Positions 32,895 to 41,829 of a DNA stretch of 64,000 bases are shown here, one piece after another. The DNA comes from Megamonas hypermegale. GTDB taxonomy: Bacteria > Bacillota > Negativicutes > Selenomonadales > Selenomonadaceae. The stretch covers positions 169,459 to 233,458 of the forward strand of contig DCFC01000035.1 in the NCBI GenBank assembly GCA_002314325.1, in the 5' to 3' direction. The notes below the pieces were generated by a model. That model did not search any database and was not told the origin of the DNA. It saw only the letters and a list, made by a program, of their open reading frames with translations. How positions within the stretch are numbered: position 1 is the stretch's first letter; every line of letters starts with the position of its first letter. The translations under genes were made by a program, and so were the position numbers.

Positions 32895-34280
32895 TTACCC
32901 TTTTAGTTTATTTTTATGATATTCTCTTGCTTTTTCTAGCAGACACGCTGTTGCTTCTGGCGCGCCGAGAAAATGCAGATGCAGATACGAGCCCAAAATA
33001 TTATCCTTGGCGTAACCGGCTTTATATCGGGCATTGTTGCGCATTTTCGTAAACTCAAACGCCCACGGAAAATCCTGCGCCTGCTCGCTCTGGGTAGAAA
33101 AATGAAATTCATGGCCATGATATGTTTCGTCTTTTTCACCCAGAATATTATCCTGCAAATTTTTCGCCTGCACATAGCCGACCGTCTGCAATTTCTTGTT
33201 CATTTTCGCCGTCGCCGGAATTATTCCCGCCATTGCATGAAAGTTGCCGTCAAAATCGAAAATTCCCTGCATTAAATACATATATCCGCCGCATTCAGCA
33301 TAAATCGGCATTTTATTTTCATTGGCGCGGCGAATAGAATTGAGCATGGATTTATTGGCTGCCAGTGTGTCGGCAAAAACTTCCGGAAAACCACCGCCGA
33401 AAATCAGCGCACAAGCATTAGACGGCACCGCTTCATCTTCCAGCGGGCTGAAAAATTCGATTTTCGCACCGCAGGCAGAAAGCTGCTTTAAACTTGCCGG
33501 ATAATAAAAGGAAAACGCCTTGTCTTGAGCCACAGCGATTACTACATCTTCAGCCGCTTTCACCCTTTTATCTTCCTGCACATAAAGCAGCGGCGCCGTA
33601 TGGGCCAGTTCTACAATTTTATCGAGATAGACCTCTTTGGCGATTTTAGCGGAAATAATCTCGATTACTTCCTTAGCATTATTTTCCTGCGCCGGTGTAA
33701 GCCCCAGATGACGCTCCGGCATATGCACGCTGTCATCGCGGTAAATTGCCCCGAATACCGGCACATTTATTTTCGCCATCGCTTCTTCAATCAAAGCCTT
33801 ATGCGACGGTGAACCAAGCCGGTTTAAAATTACGCCGGCCAAATTGACATCTTCATCATACAGCTTAAATCCGAGTGCAATGGCAGCTGCTGAATCGCCC
33901 ATTGACTGAACGTTAATTACGAGAATTACCGGTGCCTGCAGTTTTTTGGCCAGCTGAGCAGTGGAGCTGATGCCGTTTTTGCCGCCGTCGTAAAGCCCCA
34001 TAACGCCCTCGATAACGGCAATATCCGCCCCGCCCGCCTCTTCGGCGAACAAATCATTTATCCTGCTTTCATCCACCAGCCACGTATCAAGATTGTGCCC
34101 CGCTCTGCCGGATGCCATGCCGTGATAGGACGGGTCGATATAATCCGGCCCGACTTTAAACGGCTGAACTTTCATACCTTTATTTTTTAACGCCCGCAAA
34201 ATTCCCGTAACAACCGTCGTCTTGCCCGAACTGCTCTGCGTCGCCGCAATCACTACGCGCGGAATATTCACTTTCTTCAT
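32895..34280 (-). CDS. cbiA: Cobyrinic acid a,c-diamide synthase
   Basis: About 461 residues. The ATPase motif is ATQSSSGKTTVVTGIL near the start, and the GATase domain has the nucleophile Cys in YAECGGYMYLMQG. It amidates cobyrinic acid (or the cobalt form) at a and c. The ATG at 34280 is chosen because TAAGGTGACAGGC precedes it; the frame opens ten codons earlier. Confidence 0.95.
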   Translation of the reverse strand: MKKVNIPRVVIAATQSSSGKTTVVTGILRALKNKGMKVQPFKVGPDYIDPSYHGMASGRAGHNLDTWLVDESRINDLFAEEAGGADIAVIEGVMGLYDGGKNGISSTAQLAKKLQAPVILVINVQSMGDSAAAIALGFKLYDEDVNLAGVILNRLGSPSHKALIEEAMAKINVPVFGAIYRDDSVHMPERHLGLTPAQENNAKEVIEIISAKIAKEVYLDKIVELAHTAPLLYVQEDKRVKAAEDVVIAVAQDKAFSFYYPASLKQLSACGAKIEFFSPLEDEAVPSNACALIFGGGFPEVFADTLAANKSMLNSIRRANENKMPIYAECGGYMYLMQGIFDFDGNFHAMAGIIPATAKMNKKLQTVGYVQAKNLQDNILGEKDETYHGHEFHFSTQSEQAQDFPWAFEFTKMRNNARYKAGYAKDNILGSYLHLHFLGAPEATACLLEKAREYHKNKLKG

Positions 34281-34290
34281 GCCTGTCACC

Positions 34291-34926
34291 TTAAATGCGC
34301 GTATTATCAATGAGATACATCACTGCATTGATACAGGAAGCCGCAATCGGGCTGCCGCCTTTCGTTCCCGTTACAGTGATATACGGCACTTTCGATTCTT
34401 TAATCAGCAAATCCTTCGATTCCGCCGCGCCGACAAAACCGACTGGCGTACCGACGATTGCCGCCGGACGGATATTTTCCTCATTCATCAGGCGGATTAC
34501 TTCAAACAGTGCCGTCGGCGCATTGCCGATTGCCACGATTGCTCCGTTTAGGTCCTTACCAAAATGGCGCATAGCCGCAATGGAGCGTGTAACGCCGTTT
34601 TCTTTAGCGTATTTAGCGATTTCAGCGTCGGCGATTTTACATTCCACACTACCGCCCCACGTTGCCAATTTGCGTTTATTAATACCGGTCCGCACCATTT
34701 CCACGTCCGTATATATCTTGCAACCGGAAAGCAGTGCTTTCTTCATAGCTTCTACAGCGTCTTTATGGATATGGATGAGCGGCGCATAATCCACATCGCC
34801 GGAAGCATGGATAATGCGCGAATAAATCCTCGTCTGCGCTTCATCCAAATTCAGTTTTTCAATATACGGTTTTATTATTTCAAAACTGCGAACTTCAATC
34901 GCCATCGGGTCTTTAATGTAATTCAT
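34291..34926 (-). CDS. cbiC: Cobalt-precorrin-8 methylmutase
   Basis: A 211-residue enzyme that shifts a methyl group from C11 to C12 to form cobyrinate. The catalytic His is in SRIIHASGDVDYAPL (about residue 44), and the family segment PTALFEVIRLMNEENIRPAA with GVPVGFVGAAESK-like sequence (here GTPVGFVGAAESKDLL) follows. It is in the cbi operon upstream of cbiA. Confidence 0.96.
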   Translation of the reverse strand: MNYIKDPMAIEVRSFEIIKPYIEKLNLDEAQTRIYSRIIHASGDVDYAPLIHIHKDAVEAMKKALLSGCKIYTDVEMVRTGINKRKLATWGGSVECKIADAEIAKYAKENGVTRSIAAMRHFGKDLNGAIVAIGNAPTALFEVIRLMNEENIRPAAIVGTPVGFVGAAESKDLLIKESKVPYITVTGTKGGSPIAASCINAVMYLIDNTRI

Positions 34927-34937
34927 TTATTTTCACC

Positions 34938-35705
34938 TCATTTTTCATACTGTCTGACAAAATCTATCACACTTTTATAATCGTGCACCATATTTACATA
35001 ATCAATGCGCGGCCGGTCAATCAGCACTATCGGCAAATTCATTTTTATCGCCGCCGTCAGCTTCGTTTCCGTACCGCCGAGTGTGCCGCTGTTTTTCATG
35101 ACGACGACATCCGCCTTATATTTAGCATACAGCGCCATATTAAGCTCTTCGGAGAAAGGCCCCTGCAATGCCACTATATCGCGCGGCAGTATGCCCGCTT
35201 TGGCGCAGATTTCCAGCGAAGCCACAGCCGGCAGTACACGTGCTACAATACGGCAATTTTTCTTTTTAGCTTCATCAGCAAATAATTCCAGCCTGTTGCT
35301 GCCCGTCGTCAGAAAAATATTCTTGCCCAGCTGCACGGAAAGTGCCGCCGCTTCTTCATACGTTTTTACCAAATATAATTTCGCGTAATCCGGCAGCGGC
35401 GTAACTTTCCGCTCATAACGGATATACGGTATGCTAAGTTCGTTACAAACCTGCATGGCCGTCTGCGATACATTTACGGCATACGGATGCGTTGCGTCCA
35501 CAAATACCGTGATTTTATTTTCCTCTAAGCATCTGCGCATTGCCGCCGCATCAAGCTTATGGTCGTTGACTGTCAGATTTTCATGCTGCGGCAATAGATT
35601 TTTGCCGTAATCGGTTACGACGGAAGCCATTACCTTATAATTTTCCTGCAGCAGACATTCAATCAAGCCTCTGCCGTCCTGCGTTCCTGAAGCTGTGAAA
35701 ATCAT
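34938..35705 (-). CDS. cbiJ: Cobalt-precorrin-6A reductase
   Basis: A 255-residue NAD(P)H-dependent reductase of the CobK/CbiJ family. The N-terminal MIFTASGTQDGRGLIECLL is the nucleotide-binding strand-turn-helix; VDATHPYAVNVSQTA and IPYIRYERK are family signatures. It overlaps cbiH by 4 bp. Confidence 0.94.
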   Translation of the reverse strand: MIFTASGTQDGRGLIECLLQENYKVMASVVTDYGKNLLPQHENLTVNDHKLDAAAMRRCLEENKITVFVDATHPYAVNVSQTAMQVCNELSIPYIRYERKVTPLPDYAKLYLVKTYEEAAALSVQLGKNIFLTTGSNRLELFADEAKKKNCRIVARVLPAVASLEICAKAGILPRDIVALQGPFSEELNMALYAKYKADVVVMKNSGTLGGTETKLTAAIKMNLPIVLIDRPRIDYVNMVHDYKSVIDFVRQYEK

Positions 35706-36439
35706 ACTTCATATCCTCGCGGCGTTACCATGAAGCCGTCTTTGGCGAACGTTTTGCTATTGCCGATTATCACGAGAGAAAACATATTGATTTCCTCCTG
35801 CGTGAAATGTTCCAAATCGGAAATAACATACGTTTCATTTTCACGGCTGGCGCTGTTTACAATGCCGACCGGCGTTTTCGGGTCTTTGTATTTAAGCATG
35901 ATTTCGCGGATTTCCTCAATATGATGAACGCGCTTATGGCTTTTCGGATTGTACAGACCGATTACAAAATCACCCCGCGCGGCAAGCTCGGCACGTTTTT
36001 TGATTAAATCCCACGGTGTGAGCAAATCGCTCAGGCTGATTACGGCAAAATCGTGCATAAGCGGTGCACCGAGCACTGCCGCCGCCGCATTGACCGCACT
36101 GAGTCCTGCCACGATTTCCACCTGCGGGCGCTCCTGCCGCGGCATTTTAAGCAAAAGTTCCAAAATAAGTCCCGCCATGCCGTAAACGCCGGAGTCGCCG
36201 CTGGATACTACCGCCACATTATGACCTTTCACCGCTTCGGCCAGCGCCATTTTGCAGCGGTCGATTTCCTGCATCATACCCGTGCCGATAACATTTTTCC
36301 CTTCTAAAAGGTAATTTACTAATTTTATATACGTATTGTAGCCTGCTACCGTATCAGCCTGCTCAATCGCTTTCAAGGCACGCGGCGTCATATCGTCTTT
36401 GCCGCCCGGGCCAATACCTACAACTTTAATTATTCCCAT
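35702..36439 (-). CDS. cbiH: Cobalt-precorrin-3 C17-methyltransferase
   Basis: A 245-residue SAM-dependent methyltransferase that also contracts the corrin ring. It has VVGIGPGGKDDMTPRALKAI at the N-terminus and the tetrapyrrole-methylase segments VSSGDSGVYGMAGLI and EIVAGLSAVNAAAAVLGAPL. It overlaps cbiG by 10 bp and cbiJ by 4 bp. Confidence 0.95.
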   Translation of the reverse strand: MGIIKVVGIGPGGKDDMTPRALKAIEQADTVAGYNTYIKLVNYLLEGKNVIGTGMMQEIDRCKMALAEAVKGHNVAVVSSGDSGVYGMAGLILELLLKMPRQERPQVEIVAGLSAVNAAAAVLGAPLMHDFAVISLSDLLTPWDLIKKRAELAARGDFVIGLYNPKSHKRVHHIEEIREIMLKYKDPKTPVGIVNSASRENETYVISDLEHFTQEEINMFSLVIIGNSKTFAKDGFMVTPRGYEV

Positions 36440-37482
36440 GCTAAAGATACCGTCACTTTCTCAAATTTTGTTTTCGGCAAAATTATCTTTGCCTTCTCAT
36501 TGTACGACAATATCGCTGCTTCGCAGACATTGCCGATACCGATTTGGTTTCGTACGAACGGCGATTGCTGCAAATTGTACTTTTCAATCATTTTCTGCAT
36601 GATTTCATTAGCGAAAAAATGCGTCCGTACTTTATTTTCTTTTGCCCAGTCAATCAGTCCCGCTTCGTCTTTCTTCACTATAGTGGATACAAGATTTTTT
36701 ACCGCCAGCCGTTCGCAATCTGCCATTTTTTTCGCCTGCGCAACGGCTTTTTCTATCAGCTTTTTATCAACACCCTTGCGGCAGCCGACACCGGCAATCA
36801 AACGGCGCGGCGCCAGCGTCAAAACGTTCGTCATAACGCGCCGCTGCGGCGAAATAAATACACACGGCGTAAAACTCAAATTCAGTTTTCGCGCCGTTAT
36901 TTTTTTTGCTTCTATATTATATTGCCGTAAAAGATTTACATATTCATCGGCTTTCTGCCAGTTTTCTTCTATATAATAAGGAAGATTTCTACCGGCAACG
37001 AGAGCTGCATTCACAATCTTTATATGCGTCAGCGGAAACACCGCAAGCTGCAGCTTTTGCGCAATCACATCGGGTGCTATCATATTGTTCGCGTCCGTTG
37101 CCGTCGTGATAACAGGTATCGCCTGCAATATAGCGGCAATTTGGCGCGTCAGCTCATTTGCTCCGCCCAGATGACCGGACAGCAGGCTTACGGCAAAATG
37201 CGCCTGCTCATCCACGACGACAATGGCGGGGTCTTTCGCCTTATGCACGATATACGGAGCAATCATGCGCACGGCAATTCCCGTCGACGTAAAAAAAACA
37301 ATTGCATCGTACCGATAAAAAATATCAGCTACTAAATCGCGCATTTTAGCAAACTCCGCCGCGAAGAACGACAGATTATGTCGTCCTTCTTTTACGTAAA
37401 TATCACCGCTTTGTAAATTCTGCCGTAATTTTTCCGCTAATTTTGCACCGTTTTTCGTTACGGCAATAAGTGCATATTTCAT
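36430..37482 (-). CDS. cbiG: Cobalt-precorrin-5A hydrolase
   Basis: A 350-residue CbiG that opens the delta-lactone and releases acetaldehyde, a step specific to the anaerobic route. Signatures: FFTSTGIAVRMIAPYI, VSLLSGHLGGANELTRQIA and the C-terminal LIAGVGCRKGVDKKLIEKAV. Its presence indicates early cobalt insertion. Confidence 0.95.
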   Translation of the reverse strand: MKYALIAVTKNGAKLAEKLRQNLQSGDIYVKEGRHNLSFFAAEFAKMRDLVADIFYRYDAIVFFTSTGIAVRMIAPYIVHKAKDPAIVVVDEQAHFAVSLLSGHLGGANELTRQIAAILQAIPVITTATDANNMIAPDVIAQKLQLAVFPLTHIKIVNAALVAGRNLPYYIEENWQKADEYVNLLRQYNIEAKKITARKLNLSFTPCVFISPQRRVMTNVLTLAPRRLIAGVGCRKGVDKKLIEKAVAQAKKMADCERLAVKNLVSTIVKKDEAGLIDWAKENKVRTHFFANEIMQKMIEKYNLQQSPFVRNQIGIGNVCEAAILSYNEKAKIILPKTKFEKVTVSLAWE

Positions 37483-38240
37483 TATTTATCCGTGCCTTGG
37501 CGGTACATATGGCTAAATTCCGGCGCGTACAGACGCGATTTTGCATATTCTGTATCCAGACATTTGCCGACAACAATCATCGCCGTGCGGGAAATATTAT
37601 TTTCCTTCACGATATCAGCTATCGTTTCCAGCGTGCCGCGCACGATTTTCTGTTCCGGCCACGAAGCCTTCTGCACGATAGCAATCGGCGTTGTTTTATC
37701 ATAGCCGCCTTCTATCAGCTGCGCTACTACTTCAGAAATCATATGCACGCTGAGGAAAATGCACATCGTCGCCTGATGAGCTGCCAGCGATTTCAATTTT
37801 TCCTTCTCCGGCACAGGCGTTCTGCCTTCATTGCGCGTGATGATTACCGTCTGCGAAATTTCCGGCAGAGTGTATTCCTGCTTCAAAGCCGCCGCCGTCG
37901 CCAAAAACGAACTTACACCCGGCACAACGGTATATTCAATACCGCGGCGGGAAAGCTCATCCATCTGTTCCTGAATAGCGCCGTAAATTGCCGGGTCACC
38001 CGTGTGCAGACGAACTACCATTTTGCCTTCCTGCACGGCGGATGTAATCGTTTCAATCACATCGCCGAGCGTCATGGAAGCGCTGTTGTAAATCTGACAA
38101 TCAGCTTTAGCATAATCGAGCAGTGCCGGATTGACGAGCGAACCGGCATAAATAATCACGTCAGCTTCTTTCAGCAGCCGCTGTCCTTTAACCGTAATCA
38201 GTTCCGGGTCGCCCGGGCCTGCACCAACAATATAAACCAT
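37482..38240 (-). CDS. cbiF: Cobalt-precorrin-4 C11-methyltransferase
   Basis: A 252-residue SAM methyltransferase with the N-terminal VYIVGAGPGDPELITVKGQR, MVVRLHTGDPAIYGAIQEQM and EYTVVPGVSSFLATAAAL. It shares its end with cbiG and its start with cbiT by one-base overlaps, suggesting translational coupling. Confidence 0.96.
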   Translation of the reverse strand: MVYIVGAGPGDPELITVKGQRLLKEADVIIYAGSLVNPALLDYAKADCQIYNSASMTLGDVIETITSAVQEGKMVVRLHTGDPAIYGAIQEQMDELSRRGIEYTVVPGVSSFLATAAALKQEYTLPEISQTVIITRNEGRTPVPEKEKLKSLAAHQATMCIFLSVHMISEVVAQLIEGGYDKTTPIAIVQKASWPEQKIVRGTLETIADIVKENNISRTAMIVVGKCLDTEYAKSRLYAPEFSHMYRQGTDK

Positions 38241-38827
38241 TATTTTTTATCCCCTTTCACGCAGGTAACAATATATACAGGATTTTGCGCATTAAACATA
38301 TCGTAAGCACCTACTTTGCGCAAACGGTTTACCTGTACCTGCACTGCTTCATACGTATAGTTTTCCTTTTGCGTCATATATTCGGTAATCTGTGCTATCG
38401 TCTGCACCGTTACGGCATTGACGACAATTCTGCCGCCTGTTTGCAGTTTTGTATCAATTTCATCCAGAATGGCAAACATATTACTGCCGCTGCCGCCGAT
38501 AAAAACCACATCACAGTCTGGCAAATTCTCTAATCCCTGCGGCGCATTCGCCTGTATTACCTCTATTTTGTCCTGCAAAGCAAATTTAGCTATGTTTTTC
38601 TGCAAAAGCTCCACTGCCAAATCTTTTTTCTCCACGGCGTAAACCCTGCCTTGCGGCGCGAGCATTGCCGCTTCAATCGACAGTGAGCCCGTTCCCGCGC
38701 CGATATCCCAGATTATACTATCAGGACGAATTTTCGCCTTGCACATAGTCAATATGCGGATTTCTTCCTTCGTCATCGGCACTTTGTCGCGGATGAACAA
38801 ATCATCACTTATTCCCGGTAAATTCAA
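38240..38827 (-). CDS. cbiT: Cobalt-precorrin-6B C15-methyltransferase (decarboxylating)
   Basis: A 195-residue enzyme of the CbiT class with a Rossmann SAM site IIWDIGAGTGSLSIEAAM (about 38-55), preceded by GISDDLFIRDKVPMTKEEIR. It methylates C15 and removes the C12 acetate carboxyl. CbiE and CbiT are separate here, not fused as in CobL. Confidence 0.95.
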   Translation of the reverse strand: MNLPGISDDLFIRDKVPMTKEEIRILTMCKAKIRPDSIIWDIGAGTGSLSIEAAMLAPQGRVYAVEKKDLAVELLQKNIAKFALQDKIEVIQANAPQGLENLPDCDVVFIGGSGSNMFAILDEIDTKLQTGGRIVVNAVTVQTIAQITEYMTQKENYTYEAVQVQVNRLRKVGAYDMFNAQNPVYIVTCVKGDKK

Positions 38828-38840
38828 TATTTCACCTTCT

Positions 38841-39467
38841 CTATCCTTCCACTATCATCACGCAATGCGACGCAATTTCTTTCGTCTGTGCTTCTTGCAA
38901 TGATAAGCAGATAATTTTTTCATCAGGATAAGACAATCTCGAGCAGATATACGCTTTTGCCTGTTTATCCCAGCCGCGCTCTATTAAATACTGAGCAATG
39001 CGTCCGGAGTTGAATTTATTATCCGTAAGCATACCGATAATGCGTCCCTTATGATAGATTAAATCTTCATCGCGCGGCACTCTGCCGTGAAAACTGAGCA
39101 GACTTGCTTCCTGCCACGGCAGGGCAATTTTAGCAAACGCCACCTGCATGGAGCTGAGCCCCGGTATAACTTCTATCTTTTCTGCCGGGAAATTGCGCCG
39201 CAATGAACTAAGCAGTGAATAATATCCCGGGTCGCCCGATACCATGACGACTACATCGTTTTGCTTCAATTCCGCTCTGATAAAATCCATCACTGCGCTG
39301 ATATCGGCTTTTATCGCCAAAGTTTTTTGTCCAGCGCGGGCAAAATCATTCAAAGCCCGGCTGCCGCCGACGAGCACTTTCGCCTGTTCAATAGCCGCCA
39401 AAGCTTTCGGCACAACGTATTCTTTTGCCCCCGGCCCGATACCGGCTACGATTATTTTAAATTCCAA
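38841..39467 (-). CDS. cbiE: Cobalt-precorrin-7 C5-methyltransferase
   Basis: A 208-residue tetrapyrrole methylase: IIVAGIGPGAKEYVVPKAL at the N-terminus, VVMVSGDPGYYSLLSSL and VIPGLSSMQVAFAKI. It overlaps cbiD by 16 bp. Confidence 0.94.
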   Translation of the reverse strand: MEFKIIVAGIGPGAKEYVVPKALAAIEQAKVLVGGSRALNDFARAGQKTLAIKADISAVMDFIRAELKQNDVVVMVSGDPGYYSLLSSLRRNFPAEKIEVIPGLSSMQVAFAKIALPWQEASLLSFHGRVPRDEDLIYHKGRIIGMLTDNKFNSGRIAQYLIERGWDKQAKAYICSRLSYPDEKIICLSLQEAQTKEIASHCVMIVEG

Positions 39468-40558
39468 CCTAATCTACCACCTATTTTTCTGGCATTATCA
39501 TCCATGCCCAGTATTTCGCCTTTCAAGGTCACGATGACCGTTCCCACCGTCAGAGCGTTGAAAACATGCTGTTCGGCGCGCAGGCTGGCTCTTTGCGCCA
39601 ATAAATCATAATAACCTTTTTGCACCAGATTATATTTTGCAATAATCGGCATAGCCGCCTCTGTCGTCTTAACCTTAAAAATTTCCTTTACGCCGTCGCT
39701 GTCCATGCCAAGCATTGCCGCATAGGACGCAAGTATTTCCAGCCGCGCGTCAGCGATTTTACTGTGCGTATAGAAAATCCCGCCGGCAACTTTGACAAGT
39801 TTACCCAAATGGCCAAGCAGCAGCACTGATTTTATCCCTTCATCAGCGGCAAATTCCAGCATATGACCGATAAAATTGCTCGTCTGAATTAATGCTTTTT
39901 GCGGCAGAGCCAAATTTTTTGCAATATTTTCACCGATTTTACCCGGCACAAACACAATATCATCATAACCGTTGGCTTTCGCTACGGAAATCTGCGGCGT
40001 AAGCGAATTTTTAAAACCTTCCTCCGACATCGGACGCACAATCCCTGTCGTGCCGATGACGGATATTCCGCCTTCAATGCCCAAAATCGGATTTAAAGTT
40101 TTTTTCGCCAGCTCCACGCCTTTCGGAATGGAAACCGTAATATCACAGCCGTATCCTTGCGGCAATAGTTCCCGCACAACCTGCGCCATCATGCGGCGCG
40201 GTCCCGGATTTATCGCCGGCTGTCCCGGTTCTACGGAAAGACCGGGCTCCGTTACCGTTCCGATGCCGAGCCCTGCATGAAAATTCACTGCTTCATTTTG
40301 CGGATTTATAACCACCTCCGTGAATACGGATGCACCGTGCGTAATATCCGGGTCATCGCCGCCATTTTTAACCACTTCGGCTTTTGCGCCATTTGCCGTT
40401 AATTCTACGCTTTCAATAGGAATATGCATCAGTTCGCCGCTTAAAGCGTACAGTTCAACTTCCTTCACGACATTGCCCTGCAAAGCGAGAATTGCCGCTT
40501 TCGTTCCTGCCGCCGCACATGAACCGGTCGTATAACCGCTTTTCATTTCTTTGCGCAT
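39452..40558 (-). CDS. cbiD: Cobalt-precorrin-5B C1-methyltransferase
   Basis: A 368-residue CbiD, the anaerobic-route C1 methylase, starting KSGYTTGSCAAAGTKAAI; other signatures are DDPDITHGASVFTEV-like sequence, PAINPGPRRMMAQVVRELL and VLLLGHLGKLVKVAGGIFYT. It is the first gene behind the cobalamin riboswitch and opens the ten-gene operon. Confidence 0.96.
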   Translation of the reverse strand: MRKEMKSGYTTGSCAAAGTKAAILALQGNVVKEVELYALSGELMHIPIESVELTANGAKAEVVKNGGDDPDITHGASVFTEVVINPQNEAVNFHAGLGIGTVTEPGLSVEPGQPAINPGPRRMMAQVVRELLPQGYGCDITVSIPKGVELAKKTLNPILGIEGGISVIGTTGIVRPMSEEGFKNSLTPQISVAKANGYDDIVFVPGKIGENIAKNLALPQKALIQTSNFIGHMLEFAADEGIKSVLLLGHLGKLVKVAGGIFYTHSKIADARLEILASYAAMLGMDSDGVKEIFKVKTTEAAMPIIAKYNLVQKGYYDLLAQRASLRAEQHVFNALTVGTVIVTLKGEILGMDDNARKIGGRLGWNLK

Positions 40559-40669
40559 AAAAAAATCTCCCTTATGCAGGAAGATACACTATTTCCACAT
40601 CAATTTACATCAATGTAAAAATATTTCTCCACCTGCCCATCTCTCGTGAGTCTGAAAATTTATCAAAAA

Positions 40670-40838
40670 TCTTCACGGTGTTTTTCCAACAGGCAATTCT
40701 CCTGACTTAGGTTCATCGCTATGCTTCGCCTTCCCAGACAAAATCCAGTGACATAATTGAAGCACTCTCCCCATACAGTGGCGGGACCGTACCGGCTCTC
40801 CGGTTTCCTTATTAAGCTTGCGCACCTGTCTTTATGAA
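40670..40838 (-). promoter_or_regulatory. Cobalamin riboswitch upstream of cbiD
   Basis: Read on the minus strand, the leader contains the AdoCbl core in order: GGAAACCGGAGAGCCGGTAC, CCCGCCACTGT, TGGGAAGGC and the B12 box AAGTCAGGAGAATTGCCTG, followed by a stem that could expose or hide the ribosome site. It should switch the cbi operon off when cobalamin is abundant. Ends are approximate. Confidence 0.95.
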
Positions 40839-40849
40839 ATTAACCTAAC

Positions 40850-40971
40850 TTGTCGTACTAGTTGCTTTCCTAAAGCAGTATAATAGTTTATATTTAGTGA
40901 GGTTAAGTGGCAACATCGAACAAATATAAACTATTATACTGCTGGCTCCATGCTCGATGACCAGCACAACG
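40850..40971 (+). repeat. Dispersed hairpin repeat, copy E
   Basis: Flank TGTCGTACTAGTTG, arms AGCAGTATAATAGTTTATAT / ATATAAACTATTATACTGCT, loop with GTGAGGTTAAGTGGCAACA and TCGAAC, ending CCAGCACAACG. It lies immediately upstream of the riboswitch, so the cbiD promoter must be in it or beyond it. Confidence 0.9.
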
Positions 40972-41028
40972 AATTAACATAATAATATTATAGGCATTAT
41001 GCTTCAATCCTGCAACCGGTTAATCAAC

Positions 41029-41616
41029 TTACGCTTCATTATATTTACTGAACACATTATCTATCTTTTCCTGCGGCAAATTTGCCATGTAGATGATTTC
41101 CTTCGCCGGAAGCACATGCTTGTTTATAATTTTTTCCAGAAAAATCATATCGAGCCACGCCCCTCTTTTATAACCGCATCTGTTGAAATGAGCTATCTTT
41201 ACATAACCTAATTTTTCATGAAATTTCATGCTTTTAAGATTAGGATAGGTGATGCTCACATACAGATTGGTTATGTTCTGCAATTTCAGCAAGTCTTCCA
41301 GAATTTTATACAGTTTCCTGCCGATACCGTGCCGATGAAAATTCTTTTTAATATAAATCGTCGTTTCCAAACTCCTGTCATACGCCGCTTTCGTTCTAAA
41401 AGTCGACGCATACGCATAACCGACGATTTCACCATTTACCAGCGCAACGATATACGGGAATTTTGCACTTATCTTTTCAATGCGCTGCCTGAACTCTTCC
41501 TCCGTCGGCACTTCGTATTCAAAAGAAATATTGGTGTTTTCCACATACGGAGCATAAACGTCTAATAATTTTTCCGCATCATCTGCATGAGCCAAACGAA
41601 ATCTGATTTTATCCAT
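41029..41616 (-). CDS. GNAT-family N-acetyltransferase (phosphinothricin acetyltransferase-like)
   Basis: About 195 residues. The acetyl-CoA site is KNFHRHGIGRKLYKILEDLL (the R-x-x-G-x-G/A motif), preceded by GEIVGYAYASTFRTKAAYDR, which is typical of the Pat/Bar-like subgroup acetylating small amines or amino acid analogues. The substrate is unknown. The ATG at 41616 follows AGAGGTGATTATA. It is a single gene. Confidence 0.85.
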   Translation of the reverse strand: MDKIRFRLAHADDAEKLLDVYAPYVENTNISFEYEVPTEEEFRQRIEKISAKFPYIVALVNGEIVGYAYASTFRTKAAYDRSLETTIYIKKNFHRHGIGRKLYKILEDLLKLQNITNLYVSITYPNLKSMKFHEKLGYVKIAHFNRCGYKRGAWLDMIFLEKIINKHVLPAKEIIYMANLPQEKIDNVFSKYNEA

Positions 41617-41729
41617 TATAATCACCTCTGTTTTTATTTTAGCGCAAATCATTTTGCGACGACAAGTTCTCACTCTATTTAAATCTCGAAAAAATTTTTA
41701 AAAATCCAACATATAATTGATATTCATTA

Positions 41730-41790
41730 TTGACTTATAATACCCCATAGGGTATACTGAAGGCAGAAAGATAAATACCCTAGCAGGTAT
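41730..41790 (+). promoter_or_regulatory. Promoter with two CsoR-type operator palindromes
   Basis: TTGACT (41730-41735), 17-bp spacer and TATACT (41753-41758). ATACCCCATAGGGTAT (41740-41755) lies between and onto the -10; a second, one-mismatch copy ATACCCTAGCAGGTAT lies at 41775-41790. The ATACCC-N4-GGGTAT design is that of CsoR/RcnR-family operators. Confidence 0.82.
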
Positions 41791-41829
41791 ATAAAATACG
41801 TAATACCAAATAAGAAATGAGGGCTACTT

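Noticed and set aside
37470-38306. A 278-codon open frame opposite cbiF
   Set aside because: Antisense to a complete, motif-rich cbiF; basic, His/Arg-rich composition typical of shadow frames.
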